From contig WYBA01000153.1 of NCBI GenBank assembly GCA_011526095.1, positions 1-64,000 of the forward strand: a stretch of 64,000 bases of DNA. The letters are read 5' to 3'. Source of the stretch: Myxococcales bacterium. Its GTDB lineage: Bacteria; Myxococcota_A; Polyangia; Haliangiales; Haliangiaceae. The notes beneath the pieces are model-generated. The model was not told the origin of the DNA. It was given only the letters and a program-made list of their open reading frames with translations, and ran no database searches. Positions 8,110 through 17,125 of the stretch are shown here, piece after piece. Made by a program: the position numbers and the translations under genes. How positions within the stretch are numbered: position 1 is the stretch's first letter; each line of letters starts with the position of its first letter.

Positions 8110-10308
8110 ATGTCCCGCGCTGTTCCGCTCCTCGCCGTCGTGATCCTGGGAGCTGGAGGCGGGTGCGGCGGTGGGCGCGATCGCTACGACTACGCCGCGA
8201 GCGAGGGCGCGACGCGCTACGCCGAGCTTTGCGCGGTGTGTCACGGCGAGGAGGGCCAGGGCGGGCTCGGGCCGGTGCTGGTCGACTCGCCGCGGACGCT
8301 CGAGCACCTGCGCGACACGATCGAGACGCGCATGCCGCCCAATGACCCGTCGCGGTGCACCGGCGCGTGCGCGGACGAGCTGGCGCGGTTCATCCGCGAC
8401 GGGCTGCGCAGCGACGCGCTGGCGTGCGACGGGGTCGAGCCGTCGCCGCGCCAGCTTCGCCTGCTGACGCGCCGCGAGTACCGCGCGACGGTGCACGATC
8501 TGTTCGGCGACGACGCCCCGGCGCTGGCGTGCGCGCGCGCGACGGACTGCGCCTACCGCGACGGCTGCGTCGCCGGAGCGTGCGAGCCGAGCGCGTGCAA
8601 CGCCCACACGTTCGTGTTCGATCCACAGGGCCGGGCGCTGTCGACCGTCCACGTCGCCGGGACGTTCAACGGCTGGGCCGGGACGATCGCGGCGGGCGGC
8701 CTGGCGCTCACCCGCGACGCCGACGGGCTGTTCGTCGGCACGTTCACGCTCCCCGAGGGCTCGAGCGCGTACAAGCTGGTGCTCGACGAGGGCGAGTGGG
8801 TGACCGACCCGCGCGGCACCGCGACCCAGCCCGACGGGTTCGGCGGGCAGAACAGCGTGCTCGCGCTGTCGTGCGGCGACGACGGCGGCGACGATCCCAC
8901 GGTCGGGTTCCCGGCCGAGACCCGCCCGGCGGGCTTCCTGTTCGACGATCACGCCGGCGCCGGCGTCGTCACCTCGGTCCACCTCGACGCCTACCTCGCG
9001 GCGGCCGAGGCGCTCGCCGATCGACTCGCGGCGGCCGCGGCGACGCGGTGGCCGTGCGACTGGGCCGGCGACCGCGGCGGCTGCGCCGACGCGCTGCTCG
9101 ACGCCACCGCGCGCGGCGTGCTGCGCCGCCGCCCGACCGCCGACGAGCGCGCGCGCTACCGCGCGCTGATCGTCGACGCGGCGAGCGCGACCGAGGGCGT
9201 CGCGACCGCGCTCCACGCGATGCTGGTGTCGCCGGCGTTCCTCTACCGCGCCGAGCTGGGCGAGCCGCACGGCGACGGCTACCGGCTCACCGGCGACGAG
9301 GTCGCCGCCGCGCTGTCGTACGGGCTGTGGGGCACGACGCCCGACGCGGCGCTGTGGGCCGCGGCCGACGCCGGCGAGCTGACCACGCCCGACGGCATCG
9401 AGCGCCACGTGCGCCGGATGCTCGACGACCCGCGGGCCCGCGACCTCGTCGGCCGGTTCGCGCTGCAGTGGGTCAGCGGCGAGGCGATCGAGACCGTGGA
9501 CAAGCAGCCCGATCGGTTCGCCGGGTTCGACGCGCGGGTGCGCGCGGCGCTCGCCGCCGAGACGCGCAACTTCGCCGCCCACGTCGTGTTCGACGGCGGC
9601 GGCACGCTGCGCGAGCTGTTGACCGCGGACTACACCGTCGTCGACGAGGTCGCCGCCGCGCACTACGGCATCGCCGGCGTCACCGGCGGGCCGCGCCCGG
9701 TGCCGTACGGCGACGGCCGCCGCGCCGGCGTGCTCGGGCACGCGACGATGCTCGCGACCCAGGCGCACTCCGATCAGACCTCGCCGATCCGCCGCGGGCT
9801 GTTCGTCCGCCGCAACCTGCTGTGCCACGACCTGCCGCCACCGCCGCCGACCGCGGGCGGCGTGCCCGACGTCGATCCCGACGCGACGACCCGCGAGCGG
9901 TTCGCCCAGCACACCGCCGATCCGGTGTGCGCCGGCTGTCACACGTACATCGACGGCCTCGGCTTCGGGTTCGAGCACTTCGATCCCGTCGGGCGGTGGC
10001 GCGACGACGAGGACGGCCGGCCGATCGACGCCACCGGCGAGGTCCGCGGCCTCGAGGGCCTCGGCACCGGGGCGGGCGCGACGCCGTACGCGACCGTGCC
10101 CGAGCTGGCGGCGATGCTCGCGGACAGCGACGCGGCGGCGGCGTGCTTCGTCCGCCAGTCGTTCCGGTTCACCCGCGGCTACGTCGAGACGCTGGCCGAG
10201 CGGTGCGCGAGGCGGTCGCTGACGGAGCGGTTCCGCGCCAGCGGCGGCGACATCCGCGAGCTGCTGGTCGACCTGTTCGTGTCCCCCGACTTCCTGGAGC
10301 GCCGATGA
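8110..10308 (+). CDS. DUF1592/DUF1588 cytochrome-like lipoprotein with inserted CBM48-like domain
   Basis: A 732-residue exported protein. The signal sequence ends in a Gly-rich lipobox-like GAGGGC (Cys19). A c-type haem motif C41AVC44H45 follows. DUF1587 begins at LTRREYRATVHDLFG (about 119-133) but is interrupted by roughly 130 residues: a Cys-rich linker, then a CBM48/AMPK-type glycogen-binding-like module (TVHVAGTFNGW to YKLVLDEGEW, about 168-252). It resumes at VGFPAETRPAGF. The DUF1595/1592/1588/1585 region follows (QTSPIRRGLFVRRNLLC; CAGCHTYIDGLGFGFEHFD). These proteins usually pair with DUF1552 proteins, as here: the stop overlaps the next ATG by 4 bp. Family function is poorly known; an envelope redox role is inferred. 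Confidence 0.9.
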   Translation: MSRAVPLLAVVILGAGGGCGGGRDRYDYAASEGATRYAELCAVCHGEEGQGGLGPVLVDSPRTLEHLRDTIETRMPPNDPSRCTGACADELARFIRDGLRSDALACDGVEPSPRQLRLLTRREYRATVHDLFGDDAPALACARATDCAYRDGCVAGACEPSACNAHTFVFDPQGRALSTVHVAGTFNGWAGTIAAGGLALTRDADGLFVGTFTLPEGSSAYKLVLDEGEWVTDPRGTATQPDGFGGQNSVLALSCGDDGGDDPTVGFPAETRPAGFLFDDHAGAGVVTSVHLDAYLAAAEALADRLAAAAATRWPCDWAGDRGGCADALLDATARGVLRRRPTADERARYRALIVDAASATEGVATALHAMLVSPAFLYRAELGEPHGDGYRLTGDEVAAALSYGLWGTTPDAALWAAADAGELTTPDGIERHVRRMLDDPRARDLVGRFALQWVSGEAIETVDKQPDRFAGFDARVRAALAAETRNFAAHVVFDGGGTLRELLTADYTVVDEVAAAHYGIAGVTGGPRPVPYGDGRRAGVLGHATMLATQAHSDQTSPIRRGLFVRRNLLCHDLPPPPPTAGGVPDVDPDATTRERFAQHTADPVCAGCHTYIDGLGFGFEHFDPVGRWRDDEDGRPIDATGEVRGLEGLGTGAGATPYATVPELAAMLADSDAAAACFVRQSFRFTRGYVETLAERCARRSLTERFRASGGDIRELLVDLFVSPDFLERR

Positions 10309-11678
10309 TCACCCGCCCGTCTCGACGCGACCTGTTGCGGCTGGGCGCCGCCGGCGCCCTCGCCCTGCCCTGGCTGCTCCGCCGCGATCGCCGCGCGCGC
10401 GCCGACGCGCTCACCGGCGGCGCCCGCCGGCTGATCGTCTTCTACTTCCCCGACGGCGTCGTCGGCGCGAGCCAGAACGGCGAGCCGAGCGAGTGGCACC
10501 CGACGGGTGGCGAGACCGGCTTCACGCTGCCGTGGATGCTCGAGCCGCTGGCGCCCTTCCGCGACCAGTGCGTGTTCTTCCGCGGGCTGTCGATGGGCTC
10601 GACCGACGCCGGCAGCCACCCGGGCGGCGCCAAGAAGCTGCTGACCGCGACCGACGGCGGCTACGGCCGGTCGATCGACCAGCACCTCGCCGCCACGGTC
10701 GGCGCCGACCGGCCGTTCCGCCACCTCTACCTCGGCGCGATGGCGAACCACAACGGCGCCTCCGGCGACAAGCACATCTCCTACGTCGGCCCGGGCCAGA
10801 CCGTGCCGCCCGAGGACGATCCGCGCGCCGCGTTCCAGCGACTGTTCGGCGCCGGCACGCCACCGCCGCCGGGCCCGGGCCCGGGAACAGACGGCGACGA
10901 CCCGCGGGTCGCGCGACGCCGGTCGGTGCTCGACACCTCGCGCCAGGAGCTGCTGGCGCTGCGCGGCCGGCTCGACACGCGCGACCAGCAGCGGCTCGAC
11001 CTCCACGCCGAGGCGATCCGCGAGCTCGAGGCGCGCCTCGGCGGCGGTGGTGGCGGCGGCGGCGCGAGCTGCGGCGAGCCGTACCTCGACACGACCGGCA
11101 TCGACGGCTCGACGCTCTACGACCCCGGCCACTTCCCCGACGTGCTGCGGGCGCAGATCGACCTCGCGGTGCAGGCGACCGCGTGCGAGCTGACCCGCGT
11201 CGCGGTGATCCAGGCGTCGAGCCACACCAGCGAGCTGATCATGAGCCGGTTCGCGGACACGCCGATGTACGACCCGGGCTTCGACATGCGCAGCCACCAG
11301 GCCTCGCACTACGGCCCGGCGCACGACGAGGCGCGCCGCGAGTTCCTCGCCTACAGGCTGCAGCGCCGGTGGTGGGTCGAGCAGTTCGCCTACCTGCTCG
11401 ACCAGCTCCGCCAGTGGCCCGAGGGCGACGGCACGATGCTCGACCACTCGCTGGTGCTCTTGTGCACCGAGGTGTGCGACGGCAACACCCACCTGCACGA
11501 CGACATGCCGCTGGTGCTCGCGGGCGGCGGCGGCGGCGCGATCCGCCCCGGCCGGCTGCTGTCGTTCTCGTACCGGCGCCACGCCGACCTGCTGCTGGCG
11601 ATCGCCCACGCGATGGGCGATCCGCTGGGCAGCTTCGGCGACGCCAGCGGCGGACCGCTGCCCGGGCTGCTCGCCTGA
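10305..11678 (+). CDS. DUF1552 domain protein with Tat-type signal
   Basis: A 457-residue exported protein. The N-terminus SRRDLLRLGAAGALALPWLL has a twin-arginine signal, so it would be exported folded. The rest matches DUF1552, recognisable from FYFPDGVVG, PLAPFRDQCVFFRGLSM and the SHPGGAKKLLT region. It contains a Gly-rich linker (GGGGGGGG, about residues 246-253) and a short Pro/Gly segment near 187-193. The fold is thought to be sulfatase/alkaline-phosphatase-like, but the substrate is unknown. The ATG overlaps the TGA of the DUF1592 gene (ATGA), so the two are translationally coupled and probably work together in the envelope. Confidence 0.88.
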   Translation: MITRPSRRDLLRLGAAGALALPWLLRRDRRARADALTGGARRLIVFYFPDGVVGASQNGEPSEWHPTGGETGFTLPWMLEPLAPFRDQCVFFRGLSMGSTDAGSHPGGAKKLLTATDGGYGRSIDQHLAATVGADRPFRHLYLGAMANHNGASGDKHISYVGPGQTVPPEDDPRAAFQRLFGAGTPPPPGPGPGTDGDDPRVARRRSVLDTSRQELLALRGRLDTRDQQRLDLHAEAIRELEARLGGGGGGGGASCGEPYLDTTGIDGSTLYDPGHFPDVLRAQIDLAVQATACELTRVAVIQASSHTSELIMSRFADTPMYDPGFDMRSHQASHYGPAHDEARREFLAYRLQRRWWVEQFAYLLDQLRQWPEGDGTMLDHSLVLLCTEVCDGNTHLHDDMPLVLAGGGGGAIRPGRLLSFSYRRHADLLLAIAHAMGDPLGSFGDASGGPLPGLLA

Positions 11679-11745
11679 CCGCGGCGCCGCCGCGGCCGCA
11701 CGTCGCGCTCCACAACCGCGCGCCGCGCTGCGACAATCACCGCGC

Positions 11746-14700
11746 GTGATCGAGCTCCCCCTGGACCTGAGCCGCCGGTTCGAGATCCGGCGTCGCCTGG
11801 GCGACGGCGCCGCGGGCGTGGTCTACGAGGCGTTCGACCGCGAGCTGCAGCAGCGCGTCGCGCTCAAGACGCTGCGCCACGCCGACGGGGTCATGGTCGC
11901 GCGGTTCAAGCGCGAGTTCCGCGCGCTGCACGACCTCGTGCACCCCAACATCGTCGCGCTCGGCGAGTTCTTCGAGGGCGAGGCCGAGCCGTTCTTCACG
12001 ATGGAGCTGGTCGAGGGCGTGAGCTTCCTCGACCACGTCCGCGGCCGCGGCCGGCAGGACGTCGCCGCCGACGATGACGAGGGCCGGCCGGCGCCAGGCC
12101 CGCACACCTGCGACGAGGCGCGCCTGCGCGCGGCGCTGGCGCAGCTCGCCGCCGGCGTCGCGGCGCTGCACGACGCCGGCATGGTGCACCGCGACATCAA
12201 GCCGTCGAACGTCCTCGTCACCGACGACGGCCGCGTCGTGCTGCTCGACTTCGGGCTCGTCGCCGAGGCCGCCGGCGACGCGCGCGCCATTGGCGGCATG
12301 GTCGTCGGGACCGCGGCGTACATGGCGCCGGAGCAGGCGCTCGCCGGACAGATCAGCCCCGCCGCCGACTGGTACGCCGTCGGCGTCGTGCTGTTCGAGG
12401 CGCTCACCGGGCAGCTCCCCCACGACGGCCGGACCGGCTACGAGCTGCTGATCAACAAGCAGGAGCGCGCCGCCCCGCCGCCGCGCCAGCTCGTGCCCAC
12501 CGTGCCCGCCGACCTCGACGCGCTGTGCGCGGCGCTGCTGCAGGCGCGCGCGGCCGACCGGCCGGACGGCGCCGACATCCTGCGGCGGCTCGGCGCAGCG
12601 CCGCCACGCCGCGACACGGCCGACGTCGCGCCGACCGGCGCGCCGGCGGCGTTCGTCGGGCGCGCGGCCGAGCTCGCCCGGCTCCAGGCCGCGTACGACG
12701 ACAGCCGCGATCGGCCGCTGATCTGCCTGGTCGAGGGCATCTCGGGCGTCGGCAAGAGCCAGCTCGTCGAGCACTTCCTCGCGCAGCTGTCGCGGCGCGA
12801 GCCCGCCGCGGTCGTGCTCGCCGGCCGCTGCTACGAGCGCGAGGTCGTGCCGTTCAAGGCGCTCGACGGCGTCGCCGAGGCGCTCGCGCGGTGGCTCGAG
12901 CGCCTGCCCCCGGCGCAGGTGGCCGCGCTGCTGCCGGCGCGGCCCGCGCTGCTGGCGCGGCTGTTCCCGGTGCTCAAGCGGGTCGAGGCGATCGCCGCCG
13001 CCGAGCTGGTGGCTGACGTCCCGGACCCGCACGACCAGCGCCTGCGGATGTTCGGCGCCCTCCGCGAGCTGTTCCTGGCGGTGGCGCGACGCGGCCGGCT
13101 GGTCTGGTTCATCGACGACCTGCAGTGGATGGACGCCGACAGCCTGGTGCTGCTGCAGGACCTGCTGACCCACGTCGACACCCTGCCCGTGCTGGTGATC
13201 GCGACCGCGCGGCCGGTCGACGACGCGCGGCGCAAGGTGCTGCTCGCGAGGGTCACCGAGCTGGCGCCGACGGTGCGGCTGCCGCTCGACGAGCTGACGG
13301 CCGCCGAGGCGCGCGAGCTCGCCGGGCGGCTGCTGCCGGATCACGACCCGGCGGCGCTCGACGCGCTGGCCGCGGACGCCGGCGGGCTACCGCTGTTCCT
13401 CCAGGAGCTGGCGCGGCGCGCGACCCGCTCGCCGGGGGCGGCCGCGGGCGGCGCGACGCTCGACCAGATGCTGGCGGACCGGATCGCGCAGCTCCCGGCG
13501 CAGGCTCGCACGCTGCTGGAGGTCGTGTCGGTGTTCGGCGGTCCGCTGCCGCAGGACGTCGCGGCGCTCGCCGCCGAGCTGTCGGTGGGCGACGAGCACC
13601 ACGCCGCGACCCTGCTGCGCGCCGCGCACCTCGTCCGCACCGAGGGCGTCCGGCGCACCGACCGGATCGTGCCGTACCACGATCGCGTGCGCGAGCACGT
13701 GTGCGCGCGCCTCGACGACGCCCGCCAGGCGCGGCTGCACGAGCGTCTCGCGATCGCGCTCGAGCAGACCGGCGCGGCCGAGCAAGACCCGCGCGCGCTG
13801 GTGCGCCACGCCCGCGCGGCGGGGCGGCGCGCGCTCGCCGCCAGCGCCGCGCGCTCGGCCGCGCGCCACGCGGTCGCGGCGCTGGCGTTCGACCAGGCCG
13901 CGCAGTTCCTCGCCGAGGCGCTCGAGCTCGACACCTACGACGAGGTCACGCTGCGCGAGCTGCGGATCGACCTGGCCACGACGTTGATGTACGCCGGGCG
14001 CGGCCCGGAGGCGGCGGAGACGTTCATGGCGGCCGCGGACGCCGCGGATCCCGCCGTCCGGCTCGACTGCCAGCGCCAGGCGGCCGAGCAGTGGATCATC
14101 ACGGGACACCTCGACCAGGGGATGGCGGCGCTGCGGTCCTCGCTCGCCGACATCGGCGAGCCGCTCGCGGCGACGCCGCGCCGCGCGCTCGCCCGGGTGC
14201 TGTGGAACCGCGCGCGCGCGCGGCTGCGCGGCACCCGCCACGTCCTTCGCCACGACAGCCAGGTGCCGGTCGAGACGCTCCGCCGGCTCGACGTCCTCAA
14301 GGCGGTCGCGCACGGGCTGGCGATGGTCGACAACATCCGCGGCGCCGACTTCAACGGGCGGTTCCTGCTGCTCGCGCTCCAGACCGGCGAGCCGCGCCGC
14401 CTGGTCGCGGCGATGGCGACCGAGGTCGTGTTCCTGGCGAGCCAGGCCGGCGCGGCGGGGCGCCGCGCCCGGCGGCTGTACGCGGAGCTGACGGAGGTGG
14501 CGGCGCACTGCCCGGACCGGGACTTCGCCCGGGTCTGGCTGCTGCTCGCCGACGGCGCGGCCAGCTTCTTCGAGGGCCGGTTCGCGCCGGCGCTGGCGTC
14601 GCTCGGCCAGACCGAGGAGATCTTCGCCACCGGGCCGCGCGGGCTCACCTACGAGCGCAACAACACCCGCGTGTTCCGGATCCACGCGCTGCGCGTCACC

Positions 14701-15438
14701 GGCGCGCTGCGGACGCGCGACGCGCTGATCACCGAGCTGGTCCGCACCGGCCGCCAGCGCGGCGATCGCTACCTCGAGACGACGCTGCGGCTGCTGCAGG
14801 GCGACGCGGTGCTGGCGCGCGACGACGTCGCCGAGGCGCGGAGCTGCGTCGAGCACGTCACGTGGTCGCCCGCCGCCTCGGGGTTCCACCTCCAGCACTG
14901 GTACGAGCTACGCGCGCGCGCCGACCTCGCGCTCTACGAGGGCACGGCCGCGGCGAGCGCCGCCGCGCTCGCGCCGGTGTTCGAGGACCTCGACCGCTCG
15001 ATGCTCCTGCGCGTCAAGATCGTCCGCGCCGACGCGGTCGCGCTGCGCGCCCGGCTGCTCGTCGCCGCCGCCGCCGAGGGGCGCGCGCCCGACGGGCTCG
15101 GCCCGGCGGTGCGCCGCGCCGTGCGCCAGCTCGAGCGCGAGCAGGCCGGGTACGCCACGATCTACGCGCTGCTGCTGCGCGCCGCGCTGGCGTCGCTCGA
15201 CGGCGACGCCGAGGAGGAGCTCCGGTGCCTGCGCCAGGCGATCGATCACGCCGCGCCCGCCGACATGGCGCTGCACCTCGCGGCGGCGCGCCACCGGCTC
15301 GGCGCGCTGCTCGGCGGCGACGAGGGCGCCGCGCTGCGCGCCGCCGCCGCCGCGTACGCCGCGCGCGAGGGCGTCGTCCGGCCCGAGCGGATGTACCAGC
15401 TCGTGCTGCCGGCGCGCGCCGACAACGGCCGCACGTAG
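11746..15438 (+). CDS. PknK-like Ser/Thr kinase with AAA ATPase and TPR regions
   Basis: A 1230-residue cytoplasmic signalling protein. The kinase domain spans about residues 10-285: Gly loop GDGAAGVVYEA, Lys41 (VALKTL), Asp150 (MVHRDIKPSNV), Asp168 (LLDFGLV) and AAYMAPEQ. An AAA/STAND-type ATPase follows: Walker A GISGVGKS (331-338) and Walker B LVWFIDDLQWMD with Asp457/Asp458. The C-terminal 600 residues are helical TPR-like repeats, without an obvious DNA-binding domain. The layout matches PknK/MalT-like kinases that sense through their repeats. The GTG start has GACAAT ending 8 nt upstream. It runs convergent with dbpA, 10 bp away. Input signal and targets are unknown. Confidence 0.92.
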   Translation: MIELPLDLSRRFEIRRRLGDGAAGVVYEAFDRELQQRVALKTLRHADGVMVARFKREFRALHDLVHPNIVALGEFFEGEAEPFFTMELVEGVSFLDHVRGRGRQDVAADDDEGRPAPGPHTCDEARLRAALAQLAAGVAALHDAGMVHRDIKPSNVLVTDDGRVVLLDFGLVAEAAGDARAIGGMVVGTAAYMAPEQALAGQISPAADWYAVGVVLFEALTGQLPHDGRTGYELLINKQERAAPPPRQLVPTVPADLDALCAALLQARAADRPDGADILRRLGAAPPRRDTADVAPTGAPAAFVGRAAELARLQAAYDDSRDRPLICLVEGISGVGKSQLVEHFLAQLSRREPAAVVLAGRCYEREVVPFKALDGVAEALARWLERLPPAQVAALLPARPALLARLFPVLKRVEAIAAAELVADVPDPHDQRLRMFGALRELFLAVARRGRLVWFIDDLQWMDADSLVLLQDLLTHVDTLPVLVIATARPVDDARRKVLLARVTELAPTVRLPLDELTAAEARELAGRLLPDHDPAALDALAADAGGLPLFLQELARRATRSPGAAAGGATLDQMLADRIAQLPAQARTLLEVVSVFGGPLPQDVAALAAELSVGDEHHAATLLRAAHLVRTEGVRRTDRIVPYHDRVREHVCARLDDARQARLHERLAIALEQTGAAEQDPRALVRHARAAGRRALAASAARSAARHAVAALAFDQAAQFLAEALELDTYDEVTLRELRIDLATTLMYAGRGPEAAETFMAAADAADPAVRLDCQRQAAEQWIITGHLDQGMAALRSSLADIGEPLAATPRRALARVLWNRARARLRGTRHVLRHDSQVPVETLRRLDVLKAVAHGLAMVDNIRGADFNGRFLLLALQTGEPRRLVAAMATEVVFLASQAGAAGRRARRLYAELTEVAAHCPDRDFARVWLLLADGAASFFEGRFAPALASLGQTEEIFATGPRGLTYERNNTRVFRIHALRVTGALRTRDALITELVRTGRQRGDRYLETTLRLLQGDAVLARDDVAEARSCVEHVTWSPAASGFHLQHWYELRARADLALYEGTAAASAAALAPVFEDLDRSMLLRVKIVRADAVALRARLLVAAAAEGRAPDGLGPAVRRAVRQLEREQAGYATIYALLLRAALASLDGDAEEELRCLRQAIDHAAPADMALHLAAARHRLGALLGGDEGAALRAAAAAYAAREGVVRPERMYQLVLPARADNGRT

Positions 15439-15448
15439 CGCGACGCCG

Positions 15449-16831
15449 CTACGCGCCCGCGGGCGGGCTGACGACGCTGGCGCGGAACCGGCGCTTCTTG
15501 ATCGTGGCGTGCGCCAGGCCGGCGAGCGCGCGCGGCGCGACGGCGGTGGCGAGCGCGACGTAGGTGACGCGGTCGGTGAGCTTGATCGGGCCGATGTCGG
15601 CCGCGGCGATACCGACGCCGGTGGTCAGCGCGCCGACGATGTCGCCGGGGCGGAGGCGGTCGCGGCGCCCGCCCTCGATCGCGATCGTGACGACGTCCGG
15701 CGCCGGCGGCGGCTGCGCGGGCGCCGGGATCCGGGCGACGTCGACGACCTCCGCCTGGCGGTCGAGCGCGTCGACGAGGCGGCGGTCGCCGCGGCTGACC
15801 AGGCTGAGGGCGAGCCCGGTCTTGCCGGCCCGACCGGTGCGGCCGATGCGGTGGACGTAGACCGAGGGGTCGCGCGGCAGCTCGAAGTTCACCACCGCCA
15901 CGAGGTCGGCGATGTCGAGCCCGCGCGCGGCGACGTCGGTGGCGACCAGCACGCGCAGGCTGCCGTTGCCGAACAGCAGCAGCACGGTGTCGCGGTCGGG
16001 CTGCTCGCGCCCGCCGTGCAGCGCGGCGGCGGCGTGGCCGGCGCGGCGCAGCGCCTCGGCGACCTCGTCGCAGCGCTCGCGCAGGTTGCAGAACACCACC
16101 GCGGACGCCGGGCGGTGATGGCCGAGCACGCGGATCAGCGCGTCGATCCGGTCGGCGCCGCCGAGCTCGTAGAGGACCTCGGTGATCGCGGCGGCGACGC
16201 CCTCCACCGGGACCTCGACCGCGACCGCGTCGCGCTGCAGCTCGGCGGCGAGCGCGCGCACGTCGTCGTCGAACGTCGCCGAGAACAGCAGGGTCTGGCG
16301 GTCCGCCGGGACGGCGCGCGCGATCGCGGCGACCTGGTCGACGAACCCGAGCTCGAGCATGCGGTCGGCCTCGTCGAGGACGAGCGTCCGCACCTCGGAC
16401 AGGTCGAGCCGGCCGCGCGCGAGGTGATCCTCGACCCGGCCGGGCGTGCCGACGACGACGTCGGCGCCGTGGTCGAGCACGCCGCGGTCGCGCGAGATCG
16501 ACGTGCCGCCGACCAGGGTCACGATCTTGGTGTTGGGCAGCGGCCGCGCCAGCCGGCGCAGCTCGTCGGCGACCTGGGCGGCGAGCTCGCGGGTCGGGCA
16601 CAGCACGAGCGCGCCCGGGCGCACCCGGTTCGGCGTGATCCGGGCCAGCAGCGCCAGCCCGAACGCGGCCGTCTTGCCGGTGCCGGTGCCGGCGTGGCCG
16701 AGCACGTCGCGCCCGGCCAGCATCGCCGGCAGGGCGCGCGCCTGGATCGGCGTCATCGCGCGGAAGCCGAGCTGCGCGAGGTTGTCGAGCCAGCGCGGCG
16801 GCAGCGCGAGCGACGCGAAGTCGTCGCTCAC
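15449..16831 (-). CDS. dbpA: DEAD-box ATP-dependent RNA helicase DbpA
   Basis: A 460-residue DEAD-box helicase, close to the length of E. coli DbpA. Seen in order: Q-motif region (GFRAMTPIQ), Walker A AGTGTGKT (47-54), PTRELA, TPGR, DEAD at 153-156 (VLDEADRM), SAT at 184-186 and HRIGRTGRAG. The last ~75 residues (VVTIAIEGGRRDRLRPGDIV to KKRRFRASVV) fit the DbpA RNA-binding domain, which in E. coli binds hairpin 92 of 23S rRNA. The role is therefore late assembly of the large ribosomal subunit. The GTG start overlaps the stop of the upstream gene (GTGA), indicating coupled translation. Confidence 0.92.
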   Translation of the reverse strand: MSDDFASLALPPRWLDNLAQLGFRAMTPIQARALPAMLAGRDVLGHAGTGTGKTAAFGLALLARITPNRVRPGALVLCPTRELAAQVADELRRLARPLPNTKIVTLVGGTSISRDRGVLDHGADVVVGTPGRVEDHLARGRLDLSEVRTLVLDEADRMLELGFVDQVAAIARAVPADRQTLLFSATFDDDVRALAAELQRDAVAVEVPVEGVAAAITEVLYELGGADRIDALIRVLGHHRPASAVVFCNLRERCDEVAEALRRAGHAAAALHGGREQPDRDTVLLLFGNGSLRVLVATDVAARGLDIADLVAVVNFELPRDPSVYVHRIGRTGRAGKTGLALSLVSRGDRRLVDALDRQAEVVDVARIPAPAQPPPAPDVVTIAIEGGRRDRLRPGDIVGALTTGVGIAAADIGPIKLTDRVTYVALATAVAPRALAGLAHATIKKRRFRASVVSPPAGA

Positions 16832-17088
16832 TTGGCGACGGGCTTCGGCGGTGACCAGGGCTGGCCCATGTAGACGTCGCCCTTGCCGAGCTCCTCGACG
16901 AACTGGGCCAGCCGCTGCTGGCGCAGCTCCGGCGCCTTGGCGCCGTCGAGCCAGGTCAGGTAGTCGTTGCGCTGGTACTCGGGGCGCGCGCGGAACGCCG
17001 CCTCGAGCTTGTGCTTGGTCAGGGCGGCGCTGACGAAGCCCGGGATCGGCTTCTTGCCGCGGCTGCCGCGGGCGAACGGGGTGTCCAT
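16828..17088 (-). CDS. small YdeI/OmpD-associated-like protein
   Basis: An 86-residue basic, soluble protein. The segment AAFRARPEYQRNDYLTWLDG, then AKAPELRQQRLAQFVEEL, resembles the C-terminal domain of YdeI/OmpD-associated proteins. That domain has a Tyr/Trp-containing helix followed by a Glu-x-Arg-x-x-Arg helix; here it stands alone without the usual N-terminal DUF1801-like part. No catalytic residue is obvious. It is the first gene of a pair: its TGA overlaps the GTG of dbpA by 4 nt. A -10-like TAGGAC ends 6 nt before its ATG. Confidence 0.75.
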   Translation of the reverse strand: MDTPFARGSRGKKPIPGFVSAALTKHKLEAAFRARPEYQRNDYLTWLDGAKAPELRQQRLAQFVEELGKGDVYMGQPWSPPKPVAK

Positions 17089-17094
17089 CGCCCC

Positions 17095-17100
17095 GTCCTA
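17095..17100 (-). promoter_or_regulatory. leaderless-type -10 (TAGGAC)
   Basis: TAGGAC on the minus strand ends 6 nt before the ATG at 17088. It differs from TANNNT only at the last base and would drive the YdeI-like/dbpA pair. Confidence 0.4.
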
Positions 17101-17125
17101 CCACACTGCGCGGACCGCGCGCCCA

